From NCBI RefSeq assembly GCF_900638585.1, contig NZ_LR134523.1:1-64000 (forward strand): DNA of 64,000 nucleotides, given 5' to 3'. Position 1 is the first letter of the stretch. Each line of letters begins with the position of its first letter. The stretch comes from Aedoeadaptatus ivorii. GTDB lineage: Bacteria > Bacillota > Clostridia > Tissierellales > Peptoniphilaceae. Of the stretch, positions 34,001-41,163 are shown piece after piece. A program made the position numbers and the translations under genes. The notes beneath the pieces were generated by a model that was not told the origin of the DNA, ran no database searches, and worked only from the letters and a program-made list of their open reading frames with translations.

Positions 34001-34156
34001 AGTTGATCCACTGTCTATACCGTGCTTGTTTTCAAGTTGCGGATAGCTTGCTTTTCCGCTTAAATATTCATACACAATTTTACGCTTCAATTCATAACTG
34101 TATTTTGCTATAAAAAGACCCCAAAAGTTGGTTTTCTAGGTCCAACTTTTGGAGGT
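34001..34156 (-). mobile_element. IS3-family insertion sequence remnant (orfA 5' end and terminal repeat)
   Basis: On the minus strand from about 34111, the translation AKYSYELKRKIVYEYLSGKA...ENKHGIDSGST matches the N-terminal helix-turn-helix of IS3-group OrfA; the start codon is ATA in place of ATG. It breaks off near 34001. Just outside lies the inverted repeat CCAAAAGTTGG/CCAACTTTTGG (34121-34131 with 34142-34152), typical of the left end of such elements. No orfB or right end remains. Confidence 0.65.
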
Positions 34157-34179
34157 CAGTGCACGTGCATCGTTTTTTC

Positions 34180-35376
34180 TTATTTTTTTCGAGCGAGTCG
34201 CGCCGGAATTTTTTTCAGCGCCTTTCCCACCAGGTGGCCGAAGTAGTGAAAACCCGGTCCCATATCGTCCCACGCCCAGGTGGAGTTGACTTTGCGGAAT
34301 CGGTAATCGGAGATGATTTTTGCGGGGCTCATTTGGCCGCTCTTCAAGTACCCGCGTACGGCAGAGATGTCCTCGTGTTTGTATTTCCAATGGCAGTTGG
34401 TGTCGTGGCGGATAAATTTTTTAGGAATTTCGCCGCCGGTCACGTCCATATAGTGCATATAGGGGGTCTCGAATCCGAGGTGGCAGAGCATTTCGGTAAA
34501 GTTAATAAAGCGCACATTGATTTCGATCAGATAGACTTTTTGGCTGAATTCGTCGCGCTTGAGCTCCACTTCGGCAAACCCGCGAAAGTCGACGCCCTGA
34601 AAGAGGGGATCGACGAGGGGGATCAGTTCGGGGATCCACTTTTGCTTGGCGTAGGTACTGGCCCCGAAGTTGTTGGGCCATTGGCGAATTTTTTCGGTGG
34701 TGAGATAGCCCATCAATTCGGTGTTGGGGCCGTAATAGACGTCGGCGCTGTAACAATTGCTCTCCGGGCCCGGGATGATGCGCTGTATAAAGCAGGAAGA
34801 GAGGTCGTCGATGCGGCCGATCTTGTCTTTGAGCATGGCCTCGTCTTCGAGGAAGAACGCCTTTTCCCGAAACATCCGTACGAATTCGGCGGAGTTTTTG
34901 GGCTTTAAGATACAGGGGTAGCCGATCTCTTTTGCCACCCGTTCTACGAGATTGTCTTCGTTACAGAGTATTTTTTCCGGAGTGGGGATGCCGTAGCGAT
35001 CGGTGTATTCGACGAGGATATCTTTGTCCATCAGGCGGGAGAGGAGCCCCGCTTCTTCGGTGGCGAAGAGATAATGTTTTTTTAAGACCTCGAAGTTGCG
35101 GTCCAAAAACTCCACATAGGGGTCGCTGGAGAGGAAGAGAACGGGCTTTACGTCGAGACTCTCGGCGTATTCTACCATGGTCTCGATCAGCTTTTCTTCT
35201 TCCTTTTCGTAGTGGGGCACCAACAGGGCTTCGTCGGCGTACCGGCTGATCCCGTAGGGAGAGGGTTCGTAGTCCATGGTCGTTACGGGGATGCCGTGGC
35301 GTCCGAGATTGCGGACGATGGCCAGGCCGATATAGTAGTTTGTGCCCATAACGACGGCTCTGTGCTTATATTCCAT
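34180..35376 (-). CDS. ATP-grasp carboxylate-amine ligase
   Basis: A 398-residue ATP-grasp enzyme. The N-terminal domain (VVMGTNYYIGLAIVRNLGRHGIPVT) is a nucleotide-fold pre-ATP domain; the ATP-grasp core runs from about 115 to 310, with the Mg/ATP residues in YLIEINVRFINF. It joins a carboxylate to an amine through an acyl phosphate. Family members include the D-aspartate ligase that builds the peptidoglycan cross-bridge, but the substrate cannot be decided here. It stands alone with its own promoter, next to the IS scar. Confidence 0.83.
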   Translation of the reverse strand: MEYKHRAVVMGTNYYIGLAIVRNLGRHGIPVTTMDYEPSPYGISRYADEALLVPHYEKEEEKLIETMVEYAESLDVKPVLFLSSDPYVEFLDRNFEVLKKHYLFATEEAGLLSRLMDKDILVEYTDRYGIPTPEKILCNEDNLVERVAKEIGYPCILKPKNSAEFVRMFREKAFFLEDEAMLKDKIGRIDDLSSCFIQRIIPGPESNCYSADVYYGPNTELMGYLTTEKIRQWPNNFGASTYAKQKWIPELIPLVDPLFQGVDFRGFAEVELKRDEFSQKVYLIEINVRFINFTEMLCHLGFETPYMHYMDVTGGEIPKKFIRHDTNCHWKYKHEDISAVRGYLKSGQMSPAKIISDYRFRKVNSTWAWDDMGPGFHYFGHLVGKALKKIPARLARKK

Positions 35377-35560
35377 ATTGCCTCCTTGTATTTCTCTTAC
35401 ATATTATAGTACAAGCGCCGCGTTTCGGCGACCGCGAAGGGGCGTTTGCGCGAATCGGCCTTCGAAATTTTTGTGAGATTTGTGCCCCGCGTGTTTAATT
35501 CTTCCCTTTTCGGATATAGTTCATACATAAGCATACCAATTAGACTGAGGAGGTAAGACA

Positions 35561-36070
35561 ATGTCTAGAGAAAACATTACATTTGGCGGAGATCCGATTA
35601 CCATCGCCGGTGAAGAGATCAAGGTCGGCGATACGGCCCCTGATTTCGTGGCTTTGAATAACGACTTGACTCCCTTCGATTCGAAGGAATTGAACGGCAC
35701 GGTTCGTATCTATTCCGTCGTTCCTTCTATCGACACCGGCGTATGTGCGCTGCAGACGGAAAACTTTAACGAAATGGCGACCAAACTCGGCGACAATGTG
35801 CACGTGATCACCATTTCCAATGACCTTCCCTTTGCACAGGAACGCTTCGGCGCTGCAGAGGGGATCGACCGGGCAAAGCTGGTGAGCGACCACAGAGATC
35901 TGGACTTCGGTAAGAAATACGGATTTTTGATCGACGGCCTGCGCCTATTGACCCGCGGCATCGTGATCGTCGGCGCTGACGACAAGGTAAAGTATGTAGA
36001 ATATGTGCAAGAAGTCACCAACCATCCGGATTATGACAAAGCACTGGAAGAAGTGAAGAAGCTTATCTGA
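35561..36070 (+). CDS. tpx: Thiol peroxidase Tpx lacking the resolving cysteine
   Basis: Tpx reduces hydrogen and alkyl peroxides with thioredoxin. The 169-residue protein keeps the peroxidatic Cys62 in SIDTGVCALQTE and the conserved TAPDF. The resolving cysteine found in E. coli Tpx in RFCGAEG is absent: the segment here reads RFGAAEG with Gly97. Cys62 is the only cysteine, so this should be a one-Cys enzyme that relies on an outside thiol. AGGAGG precedes the ATG; rlmH follows after 2 bp. Confidence 0.95.
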   Translation: MSRENITFGGDPITIAGEEIKVGDTAPDFVALNNDLTPFDSKELNGTVRIYSVVPSIDTGVCALQTENFNEMATKLGDNVHVITISNDLPFAQERFGAAEGIDRAKLVSDHRDLDFGKKYGFLIDGLRLLTRGIVIVGADDKVKYVEYVQEVTNHPDYDKALEEVKKLI

Positions 36071-36072
36071 TC

Positions 36073-36552
36073 GTGAAGGTTCGCATCGTAGCTTTGGGCA
36101 AGCTGAAGGAACCGTCTTTGCGGACGCTGTGCGGCGAGTACGAAAAACGCCTCGGCGCCTATATGGATCTGGAGGTCGTTGCCCTAAAAGACGAGCGGGC
36201 GCCGGAAAAACTCTCGGATCTCGAGCGGACGCGCGTTTTGGAACGAGAAGGCGCGCGTATTCTCGAGAAGATCCGGCCACAGGATACGGTGATCGTCCTC
36301 GCCATAGAGGGCAGGCAATACGATTCCGTGGCATTTTCCGAAACATTCTATGATATGATGGATATATGCTGGGGAGATATGGTTTTTGTCATCGGCTCCA
36401 GTATGGGGCTGAGTCGTGCGGTAAAAGAGCGGGGCGATCTGCTCCTCTCCTTTTCGAAAATGACGATGCCCCATACCCTGATTCGCGCCGTGCTCCTCGA
36501 GCAAATTTACCGAGCGAGTAGGATTCGAAGCGGTCATGTGTATCACAAATAG
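36073..36552 (+). CDS. rlmH: 23S rRNA pseudouridine-1915 N3-methyltransferase RlmH
   Basis: RlmH is a SPOUT methyltransferase that methylates pseudouridine 1915 of 23S rRNA. The 159 residues include the knot region FVIGSSMGLSRAV and the C-terminal LLEQIYRASRIRSGHVYHK. The start is GTG, 2 bp after the tpx stop. In many Bacillota rlmH lies near walJ and the origin; here walJ is about 7 kb away. Confidence 0.96.
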   Translation: MKVRIVALGKLKEPSLRTLCGEYEKRLGAYMDLEVVALKDERAPEKLSDLERTRVLEREGARILEKIRPQDTVIVLAIEGRQYDSVAFSETFYDMMDICWGDMVFVIGSSMGLSRAVKERGDLLLSFSKMTMPHTLIRAVLLEQIYRASRIRSGHVYHK

Positions 36553-36568
36553 GCAATAGGAGGCAACA

Positions 36569-36751
36569 ATGTCTGAACAAAAAGCAAAAGAAGCAAAATC
36601 CAGAAGAGAACAAGAAAACCAAAACCCGGACGCACCGGCTTCCGACGTGTACGGTAACCTCGAAGGCAAAGACCCCGAGACCGGCGTAGAAAAGCCGACG
36701 GAAGACGCCGTAGAAAAGTCTCGTGAATGGGTGAACGAAAACGCAAAATAA
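36569..36751 (+). CDS. Small hydrophilic, probably disordered protein
   Basis: A 60-residue highly charged protein with no cysteine and no hydrophobic core, preceded by AGGAGG and followed by a terminator, so it is a real expressed gene. Its DVYGNLEGKDPETG segment recalls the DVYGQETLREGE stretch of the zinc-ribbon repeat protein at 19.1 kb. Cotranscription with rlmH is likely. Function unknown. Confidence 0.75.
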   Translation: MSEQKAKEAKSRREQENQNPDAPASDVYGNLEGKDPETGVEKPTEDAVEKSREWVNENAK

Positions 36752-36763
36752 AGGCAAACTACA

Positions 36764-36794
36764 GGGGGTGTCGCCTTGGCGGCACCCTTTTTCT
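36764..36794 (+). terminator. Terminator after the small hydrophilic gene
   Basis: GGGTG-T-CGCC-TT-GGCG-G-CACCC followed by TTTTTC. Confidence 0.85.
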
Positions 36795-36826
36795 TGCTAC
36801 ATAAAGAACGGCCGGAGGAGTGTACG

Positions 36827-37393
36827 ATGGAAGACGAGAGACGGGAATGGTATCTGAAAAGTTCGCGCCTGCCCGACGAGAACGGCAGGCTGGAGACCGA
36901 ATCGGATTATAGCGAGCGGATGGCGCCCGGGGACGTGCTGTGGCTGATCGATCGCACGGCGCGGGCGTATCGGGTGCAGGCGGTGTATCCCGGCGGCTTG
37001 ATTTTGCATGATATGGGTATAGAAGAAGATACGAGCCGGTTTCCCGATACCGACGCGATCTTCGGGGCGGCGGATGTCGATCCGGGGGCGGGGCTTGCGC
37101 TGCGCCTGCCCGCCACCCGGCCGTCTTACGAGCTGGTGCCGCTCTTTCCCCGAAAGCCCATCGCCGTCGAGGTAGAACACCGGGAGACTTCGGGTCCCGG
37201 AGAAATGATTATCGAGCTCTACGACAAAAAAGACCCCCGGCCCCTCAGGCGTTCGGGGGACGACGAGTTGGACCGCTTAATGGCGGATTCCTTCGAGACT
37301 TTGCTGCGCCTGCAGCTTAAAAATCTGGAGGCGAGCGCGGAAATCGGAGAAATGTGGATCAAATACCTAAAATATAAGAGAGGGAAGGGATAA
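36827..37393 (+). CDS. Hypothetical protein
   Basis: A 188-residue cytosolic protein. The first half has a beta-rich pattern (PGDVLWLIDRTARAYRVQAVYPGGLILHDMG), the C-terminal 40 residues look helical (DELDRLMADSFETLLRLQLKN). The ATG at 36827 has GGAGGAG upstream; the frame is open to 36776 but crosses the terminator. A nitroreductase gene follows after 4 bp. No family recognised. Confidence 0.75.
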   Translation: MEDERREWYLKSSRLPDENGRLETESDYSERMAPGDVLWLIDRTARAYRVQAVYPGGLILHDMGIEEDTSRFPDTDAIFGAADVDPGAGLALRLPATRPSYELVPLFPRKPIAVEVEHRETSGPGEMIIELYDKKDPRPLRRSGDDELDRLMADSFETLLRLQLKNLEASAEIGEMWIKYLKYKRGKG

Positions 37394-37397
37394 GTCC

Positions 37398-38189
37398 ATG
37401 CGCTATGAGGAACTGTTACGAGAGCAACTGGAGCACCGTACCATACGGGAGTTTAAGGACGAGCCGGTAGATCCCGCGCTTTTGGAAGTGCTCAAAGACA
37501 TTATGAACCGCACCGCCACGGCGACGGGCATGCAGGCCTATTCCGTGATCCGGATCACCGACGAAAAGACCAAAGAAGCCATCGCCGAAGTGGGCGCACA
37601 GGAATACATCGCCCGGGCGCCGGAGCTGTGGATCTTTGTCGTCGACGTGTATAGAAACAGCCGCATCGCCCGGGAACAGGGCTACGAACTCGAGGCCGAA
37701 GCCGACGCGGACCGGTTCTTTCAGGGCTTTACCGACGCGGCATTGGCGGCGCAGAATGTCACCAATGCCGTAGAGCGCGCGGGACTCGGCGCGGTGTTTT
37801 TGGGTTCCATCCTAAACGATGCGCGAAAGATTATCGAGATTTTGGATCTGCCCCGCCTCACCTTCCCGGTGGTGGGTCTGGGTTTCGGGGTGCCGAACCA
37901 AGAGCCGCAGCTGAAGCCGCGTATGCCCTTGGAATTTAAGTTCTTTACCGATCGCTACCGGGAATACGACAACTATATGGACGTACTCGCCGATTACGAC
38001 GAGGAAATGAAGACCTATTACGATTTGCGCGATGCCAACCGCCGCGTAGATTCCTTTACCGATCAGGTGGTTACGCGCCTCGAGAAGGCGACCCGAAAGC
38101 GCGCCGAGCTTGCCGTGATCGCAGAGGAACAGGGTTTTCATTTGGTGACGGGGGAGAGAGACGATGCTGGATCTGAAACAGGGAAATAA
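37398..38189 (+). CDS. NADPH-dependent nitroreductase-family oxidoreductase (NfsA-like)
   Basis: A 263-residue FMN flavoprotein of the NfsA/FRP group. It begins with the FMN-phosphate motif HRTIREFKDEPVD, and has the AAQNVTNAVERAGLGAVFLGSI region and the GFGVPNQEPQLKPRMP segment that follow in this group. It uses NAD(P)H to reduce nitro compounds, quinones or disulfides; the physiological substrate is unknown. It overlaps the next gene by 26 bp. Confidence 0.9.
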   Translation: MRYEELLREQLEHRTIREFKDEPVDPALLEVLKDIMNRTATATGMQAYSVIRITDEKTKEAIAEVGAQEYIARAPELWIFVVDVYRNSRIAREQGYELEAEADADRFFQGFTDAALAAQNVTNAVERAGLGAVFLGSILNDARKIIEILDLPRLTFPVVGLGFGVPNQEPQLKPRMPLEFKFFTDRYREYDNYMDVLADYDEEMKTYYDLRDANRRVDSFTDQVVTRLEKATRKRAELAVIAEEQGFHLVTGERDDAGSETGK

Positions 38190-38577
38190 AGAAATCGGCG
38201 TTGAGGTCTTGGAATACGAATATCCGCCGGGCTGGGGCGCGGGGATGCCCTATCAGACGGACTATTTGATTTGCCGCATTACCTGGGACGACGGCGCGGC
38301 GGGCGGCACCGAAGAAGAGAGCTTTTTCCGATTCGGCGAGCTGGAGGCGATCGCGGAGGCGTGTAGCGCCATTTTGGAAGGGGACAGCTTCGGATTTGAG
38401 GCGGCGATCGAACACCCTCGGGTCTTCTTTTCCGTCGAGATCGAAGACGGATTTCTCTTTCCCGCCCTCTCCCTGGAACGCCCGGGCGTGACGGTGCGAA
38501 AAAAGCAGACGCCCGACGAGTTTCGCGCCATGACCGAAGCGATTTACGACACGCTTCGGAGCGTGGCGAGAATGTAG
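38164..38577 (+). CDS. Hypothetical protein, WapI/DUF-like beta-rich
   Basis: A 137-residue acidic protein with alternating beta strands (GVEVLEYEYP, DYLICRITWDD, FFSVEIEDGFLFPAL) and a C-terminal helix. The layout resembles the small WapI-type immunity or structural family, but the likeness is weak. It starts within the nitroreductase gene (26-bp overlap) and ends before a new promoter. Function unknown. Confidence 0.65.
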   Translation: MLDLKQGNKEIGVEVLEYEYPPGWGAGMPYQTDYLICRITWDDGAAGGTEEESFFRFGELEAIAEACSAILEGDSFGFEAAIEHPRVFFSVEIEDGFLFPALSLERPGVTVRKKQTPDEFRAMTEAIYDTLRSVARM

Positions 38578-38608
38578 CAAAATGCAGTAAGAAAGATCGG
38601 CGAATCGG

Positions 38609-38637
38609 TTGACGGGACAGGGTTTTCATGGCATAAT
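38609..38637 (+). promoter_or_regulatory. Strong promoter for the MFS leader RNA
   Basis: TTGACG (38609-38614), exactly 17-bp spacer, CATAAT (38632-38637). Transcription should begin near 38643, about 165 nt before the MFS start. Confidence 0.7.
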
Positions 38638-38642
38638 GTATG

Positions 38643-38781
38643 CAATCGATGGGAATGATGCCTGCTTACTCCTAGCCTTTTGTTGTTTCTTACTTACTGT
38701 TGCTTACCAAATATCGGAAAGGCACTCCATCGATTCGACTTTTGAAGTCGCAAAAGGGGCGACCACGCGGTCGCCCTTTTT
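38643..38781 (+). ncRNA. Structured leader RNA with attenuator-like terminator (riboswitch or sRNA candidate)
   Basis: A 9-bp closing stem AATCGATGG (38644-38652) pairs perfectly with CCATCGATT (38727-38735), enclosing a 74-nt domain whose ends pair further (TGCC with GGCA). A hairpin CGACTT/AAGTCG (38736-38750) follows, then a terminator GGGCGACC/GGTCGCCC (38757-38776) with T-tract, all before the MFS ATG. GTCGC (38747-38751) can instead pair with GCGAC (38759-38763), which would break both hairpins and act as antiterminator. No known riboswitch class recognised. Confidence 0.6.
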
Positions 38782-38809
38782 GTGTGGATACATATCGTAA
38801 GGAGGATCT

Positions 38810-39976
38810 ATGGAAACCCACCGTCGCAATCCGTACATATGCACCGCCCTCGCCCTGTACTTTACCTACTTCGTCCACGGCATCGGCGTTTCGATTCTTT
38901 CTCAGTACAAGACGGAACTCGCCGGGGCCTGGGGCAGCGGCGATGTGGCCGCGGTACTGGGCGTGATCGCCGCCTTGGGACTCGGGCGCTTGATCGCGCT
39001 CCCCGTGGCGGGGCCGGTATCGGACCGCTTCGGCAGAAAGACATCGGGCCTGATCGGCGTCGTGCTCTATGCCCTGTTCTTTTTGGGCGCGGCGCTTTCG
39101 CCTTCGGCGCGTGTCGCCTATATTTGGGCCCTGGCCGGCGGCATCGCCAATTCTTTTCTCGACACCTGTGTCACCCCCTCGATCCTCGAGATCTTCGGGA
39201 GCCGGGGACCACGGGCCAATATGTTTACGAAATTCGCCATGTCGATCGGGCAGTTCGCCCTGCCCTTTATGATCGGCTTTGCCGCACGTACACAGCTTTC
39301 TTTCCGCGCGCTGTTTTATGGCATGGCGGCCCTTATCGCCATCGACGGCGTATTGCTCCTCTTTTTGCCCTTCCCCCCGAAAGAAGGCGGAAAGGGAAAG
39401 GACGAGACGGGCGCCATGGGCATCAAAAAAGGCGCGCCGGCGCTGGTCGCCATGGGCTTTACCGCCACGGCCACTTTTATTCTCTGGCTGAACTGCAATC
39501 AGGAACTGGGTGCGCTCTACGGCGTGGCGGATCCATCGAAGATCCAGTCGGTCTATGCCCTGGGGACCATACTCGCCATCCTCGCCACGGCGGGATTCGT
39601 ACTTAAAAAAATGCGAGAGGAAGACGTATTGGTCCTCTATCCCGCCCTTTGTTTGGCCGCATTGGCGCTGGTCTACTTCGTGCGCACGCCGCTTTCTGTG
39701 TTGGTCGCGGCATTTTTGATCGGCTATGGCGGCGCCGGCGGCGTGCTCCAGTTGGTGGTGGCGACGGCCAACGAGCTCTACCCCCGGCACAAGGGAAAAA
39801 TCACCTCGACGGTGATGATCGCCTCCTCTGTCGCCAACTATGTTGTATTGGACGCGGCGGCGCGAATCAGCCGCGCGGCGGGGGCCGAGGGGCCGGTCTA
39901 TGTCGTCCTCTTCAATATGGCGATTACCGCTGCGGGCATCGCATTGGCCCTGTATTTTCGCAAACAGCGGGCATAG
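38810..39976 (+). CDS. MFS transporter
   Basis: A 388-residue, 12-segment major facilitator. Motif A between segments 2 and 3 is GPVSDRFGRKTSG. The N-half segment TYFVHGIGVSILSQYK and the long cytoplasmic loop near residue 195-205 are normal. It is the sole gene behind the structured leader and has AAGGAGG upstream. The substrate may be whatever the leader senses, but the sequence does not reveal it. A bidirectional terminator follows. Confidence 0.9.
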   Translation: METHRRNPYICTALALYFTYFVHGIGVSILSQYKTELAGAWGSGDVAAVLGVIAALGLGRLIALPVAGPVSDRFGRKTSGLIGVVLYALFFLGAALSPSARVAYIWALAGGIANSFLDTCVTPSILEIFGSRGPRANMFTKFAMSIGQFALPFMIGFAARTQLSFRALFYGMAALIAIDGVLLLFLPFPPKEGGKGKDETGAMGIKKGAPALVAMGFTATATFILWLNCNQELGALYGVADPSKIQSVYALGTILAILATAGFVLKKMREEDVLVLYPALCLAALALVYFVRTPLSVLVAAFLIGYGGAGGVLQLVVATANELYPRHKGKITSTVMIASSVANYVVLDAAARISRAAGAEGPVYVVLFNMAITAAGIALALYFRKQRA

Positions 39977-40010
39977 AAAAAGATCTCTGTAAAAACAGAG
40001 ATCCTTTTTT
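39977..40010. terminator. Bidirectional terminator between MFS and VOC genes
   Basis: GATCTCTGT-AAAA-ACAGAGATC flanked by A-tract and T-tract, serving the plus-strand MFS and minus-strand VOC genes. Confidence 0.9.
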
Positions 40011-40434
40011 ATTGCGCATCTTCGGGCGAATAGAGCGAGAGCATCCAGCCGATGCCGTAGGGATCCCGCAAGATTCCGTATTTCTTCGACCAAAAGGTCT
40101 CGCCCAGGTCCATTTCCACCGTACTGCCGGCTTCGATAAAGGCCTGCCATACGGCATCCACCTCATCGGCATCGGTCGATCCCCAACTCAAATACATGCC
40201 CCGGGGCGCGGCGTAGTCTCCGGTAAAGTTGTCCGATCCCATGAGATGGGTCTTTCCGATCGCCACAGAGCCGTACATCACCGCCTCGGGGTCCATGCCG
40301 GCCGTGCCTTCGGCGGGGGCGTCTTTTACCCGCATCAATTGCGGGGCGTCGGTATCGAATACTTCGCGGTAAAAAGCGAAAGCGTCTTTGGCATTGCCGT
40401 CGAATTCGACGAACACTTCGAGCATTTGCGTCAT
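40009..40434 (-). CDS. VOC-family protein, PhnB/glyoxalase-like
   Basis: A 141-residue vicinal-oxygen-chelate protein of the PhnB-like group. It has two paired beta-alpha-beta modules, starting MTQMLEVFVEFDGNAKDAFAFYREVF, with GSDNFTGDY in the middle and the final WSKKYGILRDPYGIGWMLSL, characteristic of this family. Members are often annotated as glyoxalases, but most have no proven activity. Single gene with a GGAGG ribosome site. Confidence 0.9.
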   Translation of the reverse strand: MTQMLEVFVEFDGNAKDAFAFYREVFDTDAPQLMRVKDAPAEGTAGMDPEAVMYGSVAIGKTHLMGSDNFTGDYAAPRGMYLSWGSTDADEVDAVWQAFIEAGSTVEMDLGETFWSKKYGILRDPYGIGWMLSLYSPEDAQ

Positions 40435-40533
40435 AAAAACCTCCTTAGGGGTGGGTAGTTCGCGTATATACTACCTACCCCGGAAGCTGAGATTTTTTCG
40501 CCGCCCCTTATAAAATTTGTGTAAAGTTTCCAA

Positions 40534-40564
40534 CAAAAACGACCCGGCGATACAGCCGGATCGT
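40534..40564 (-). terminator. Terminator after the Fur-family gene (minus strand)
   Basis: ACGACCCGGC/GCCGGATCGT (40539-40548 with 40555-40564) with a T-tract on the minus strand. Confidence 0.8.
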
Positions 40565-40586
40565 CATGGTTCCCGAAAGACGGACA

Positions 40587-41009
40587 TTATGGATTCGCCT
40601 TCTGGCAGTCGGGGCAGATGCCCTGCAACTGGAACAGGTGGCCGGTGATATCGTAGCCGGTGGAGGCGACGATATGCGTGTCCAAGGCGTCCAGGGGACA
40701 GTCGCGAATGGGCGTAAATTTGCCGCATTCGGAGCATACGATATAGTGGTTGTGTACTTCGGTCTTGTATTCGTAATAAGTAACCTCGTCCTTGTGCATA
40801 CTCGCCTCCAACAGCCCCACTTCCGTGAGCTGGTTTAAGATGCGGTAGACCGTAGACAGAGAAGAGCAGGCGGTATCCGAGATCGCGGCGTATACCTCCG
40901 ATGCGCTCATGGGGCGATTGGATCGCTGCATCAGCTTCAGAACCTGCAGGCGGCCGCGCGTCGCCTTCAATCCGCGTTGTCGTAGAATTTCTTTCACTTT
41001 ACACCTCAA
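40587..41009 (-). CDS. zur: Fur-family metalloregulator, probably Zur
   Basis: A 140-residue Fur-fold repressor with winged helix (SASEVYAAISDTACSSLSTVYRILNQL) and metal-binding dimerisation domain (HNHYIVCSECGKF and a final CPDC pair forming the structural zinc site). It is divergent from a complete znuABC zinc-uptake operon, and a Zur-like box lies in front of that operon, so Zur is the best call over Fur or PerR. Inferred from context; ligand residues alone do not decide the metal. Confidence 0.8.
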   Translation of the reverse strand: MRCKVKEILRQRGLKATRGRLQVLKLMQRSNRPMSASEVYAAISDTACSSLSTVYRILNQLTEVGLLEASMHKDEVTYYEYKTEVHNHYIVCSECGKFTPIRDCPLDALDTHIVASTGYDITGHLFQLQGICPDCQKANP

Positions 41010-41118
41010 ATCTGTTTCGCATATATTTATATTAATCGATTTAATCGGAAAAAGAAAGTTATCTTATGTGAAATAAGTGGATTTTCTCAAAAAACTATCG
41101 AAACGCGGGGGTTTCTGA

Positions 41119-41149
41119 TATACTGCTCATTAAGTAGTAATGATTTCTA
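41119..41149 (+). promoter_or_regulatory. znuA promoter -10 and Zur-like box
   Basis: TATACT (41119-41124) followed by TAGTAATGATTTCTA (41135-41149), matching the Bacillus Zur consensus TCGTAATNATTACGA at 11 of 14 defined positions. It overlaps the likely transcription start, a repressor position. Confidence 0.65.
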
Positions 41150-41163
41150 TTAAAGGAGGCTAT

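Noticed and set aside
38644-38735. Fluoride, guanidine, ZTP or preQ1 riboswitch at the MFS leader
   Set aside because: None of their conserved core motifs could be placed; only the generic switch layout is supported.
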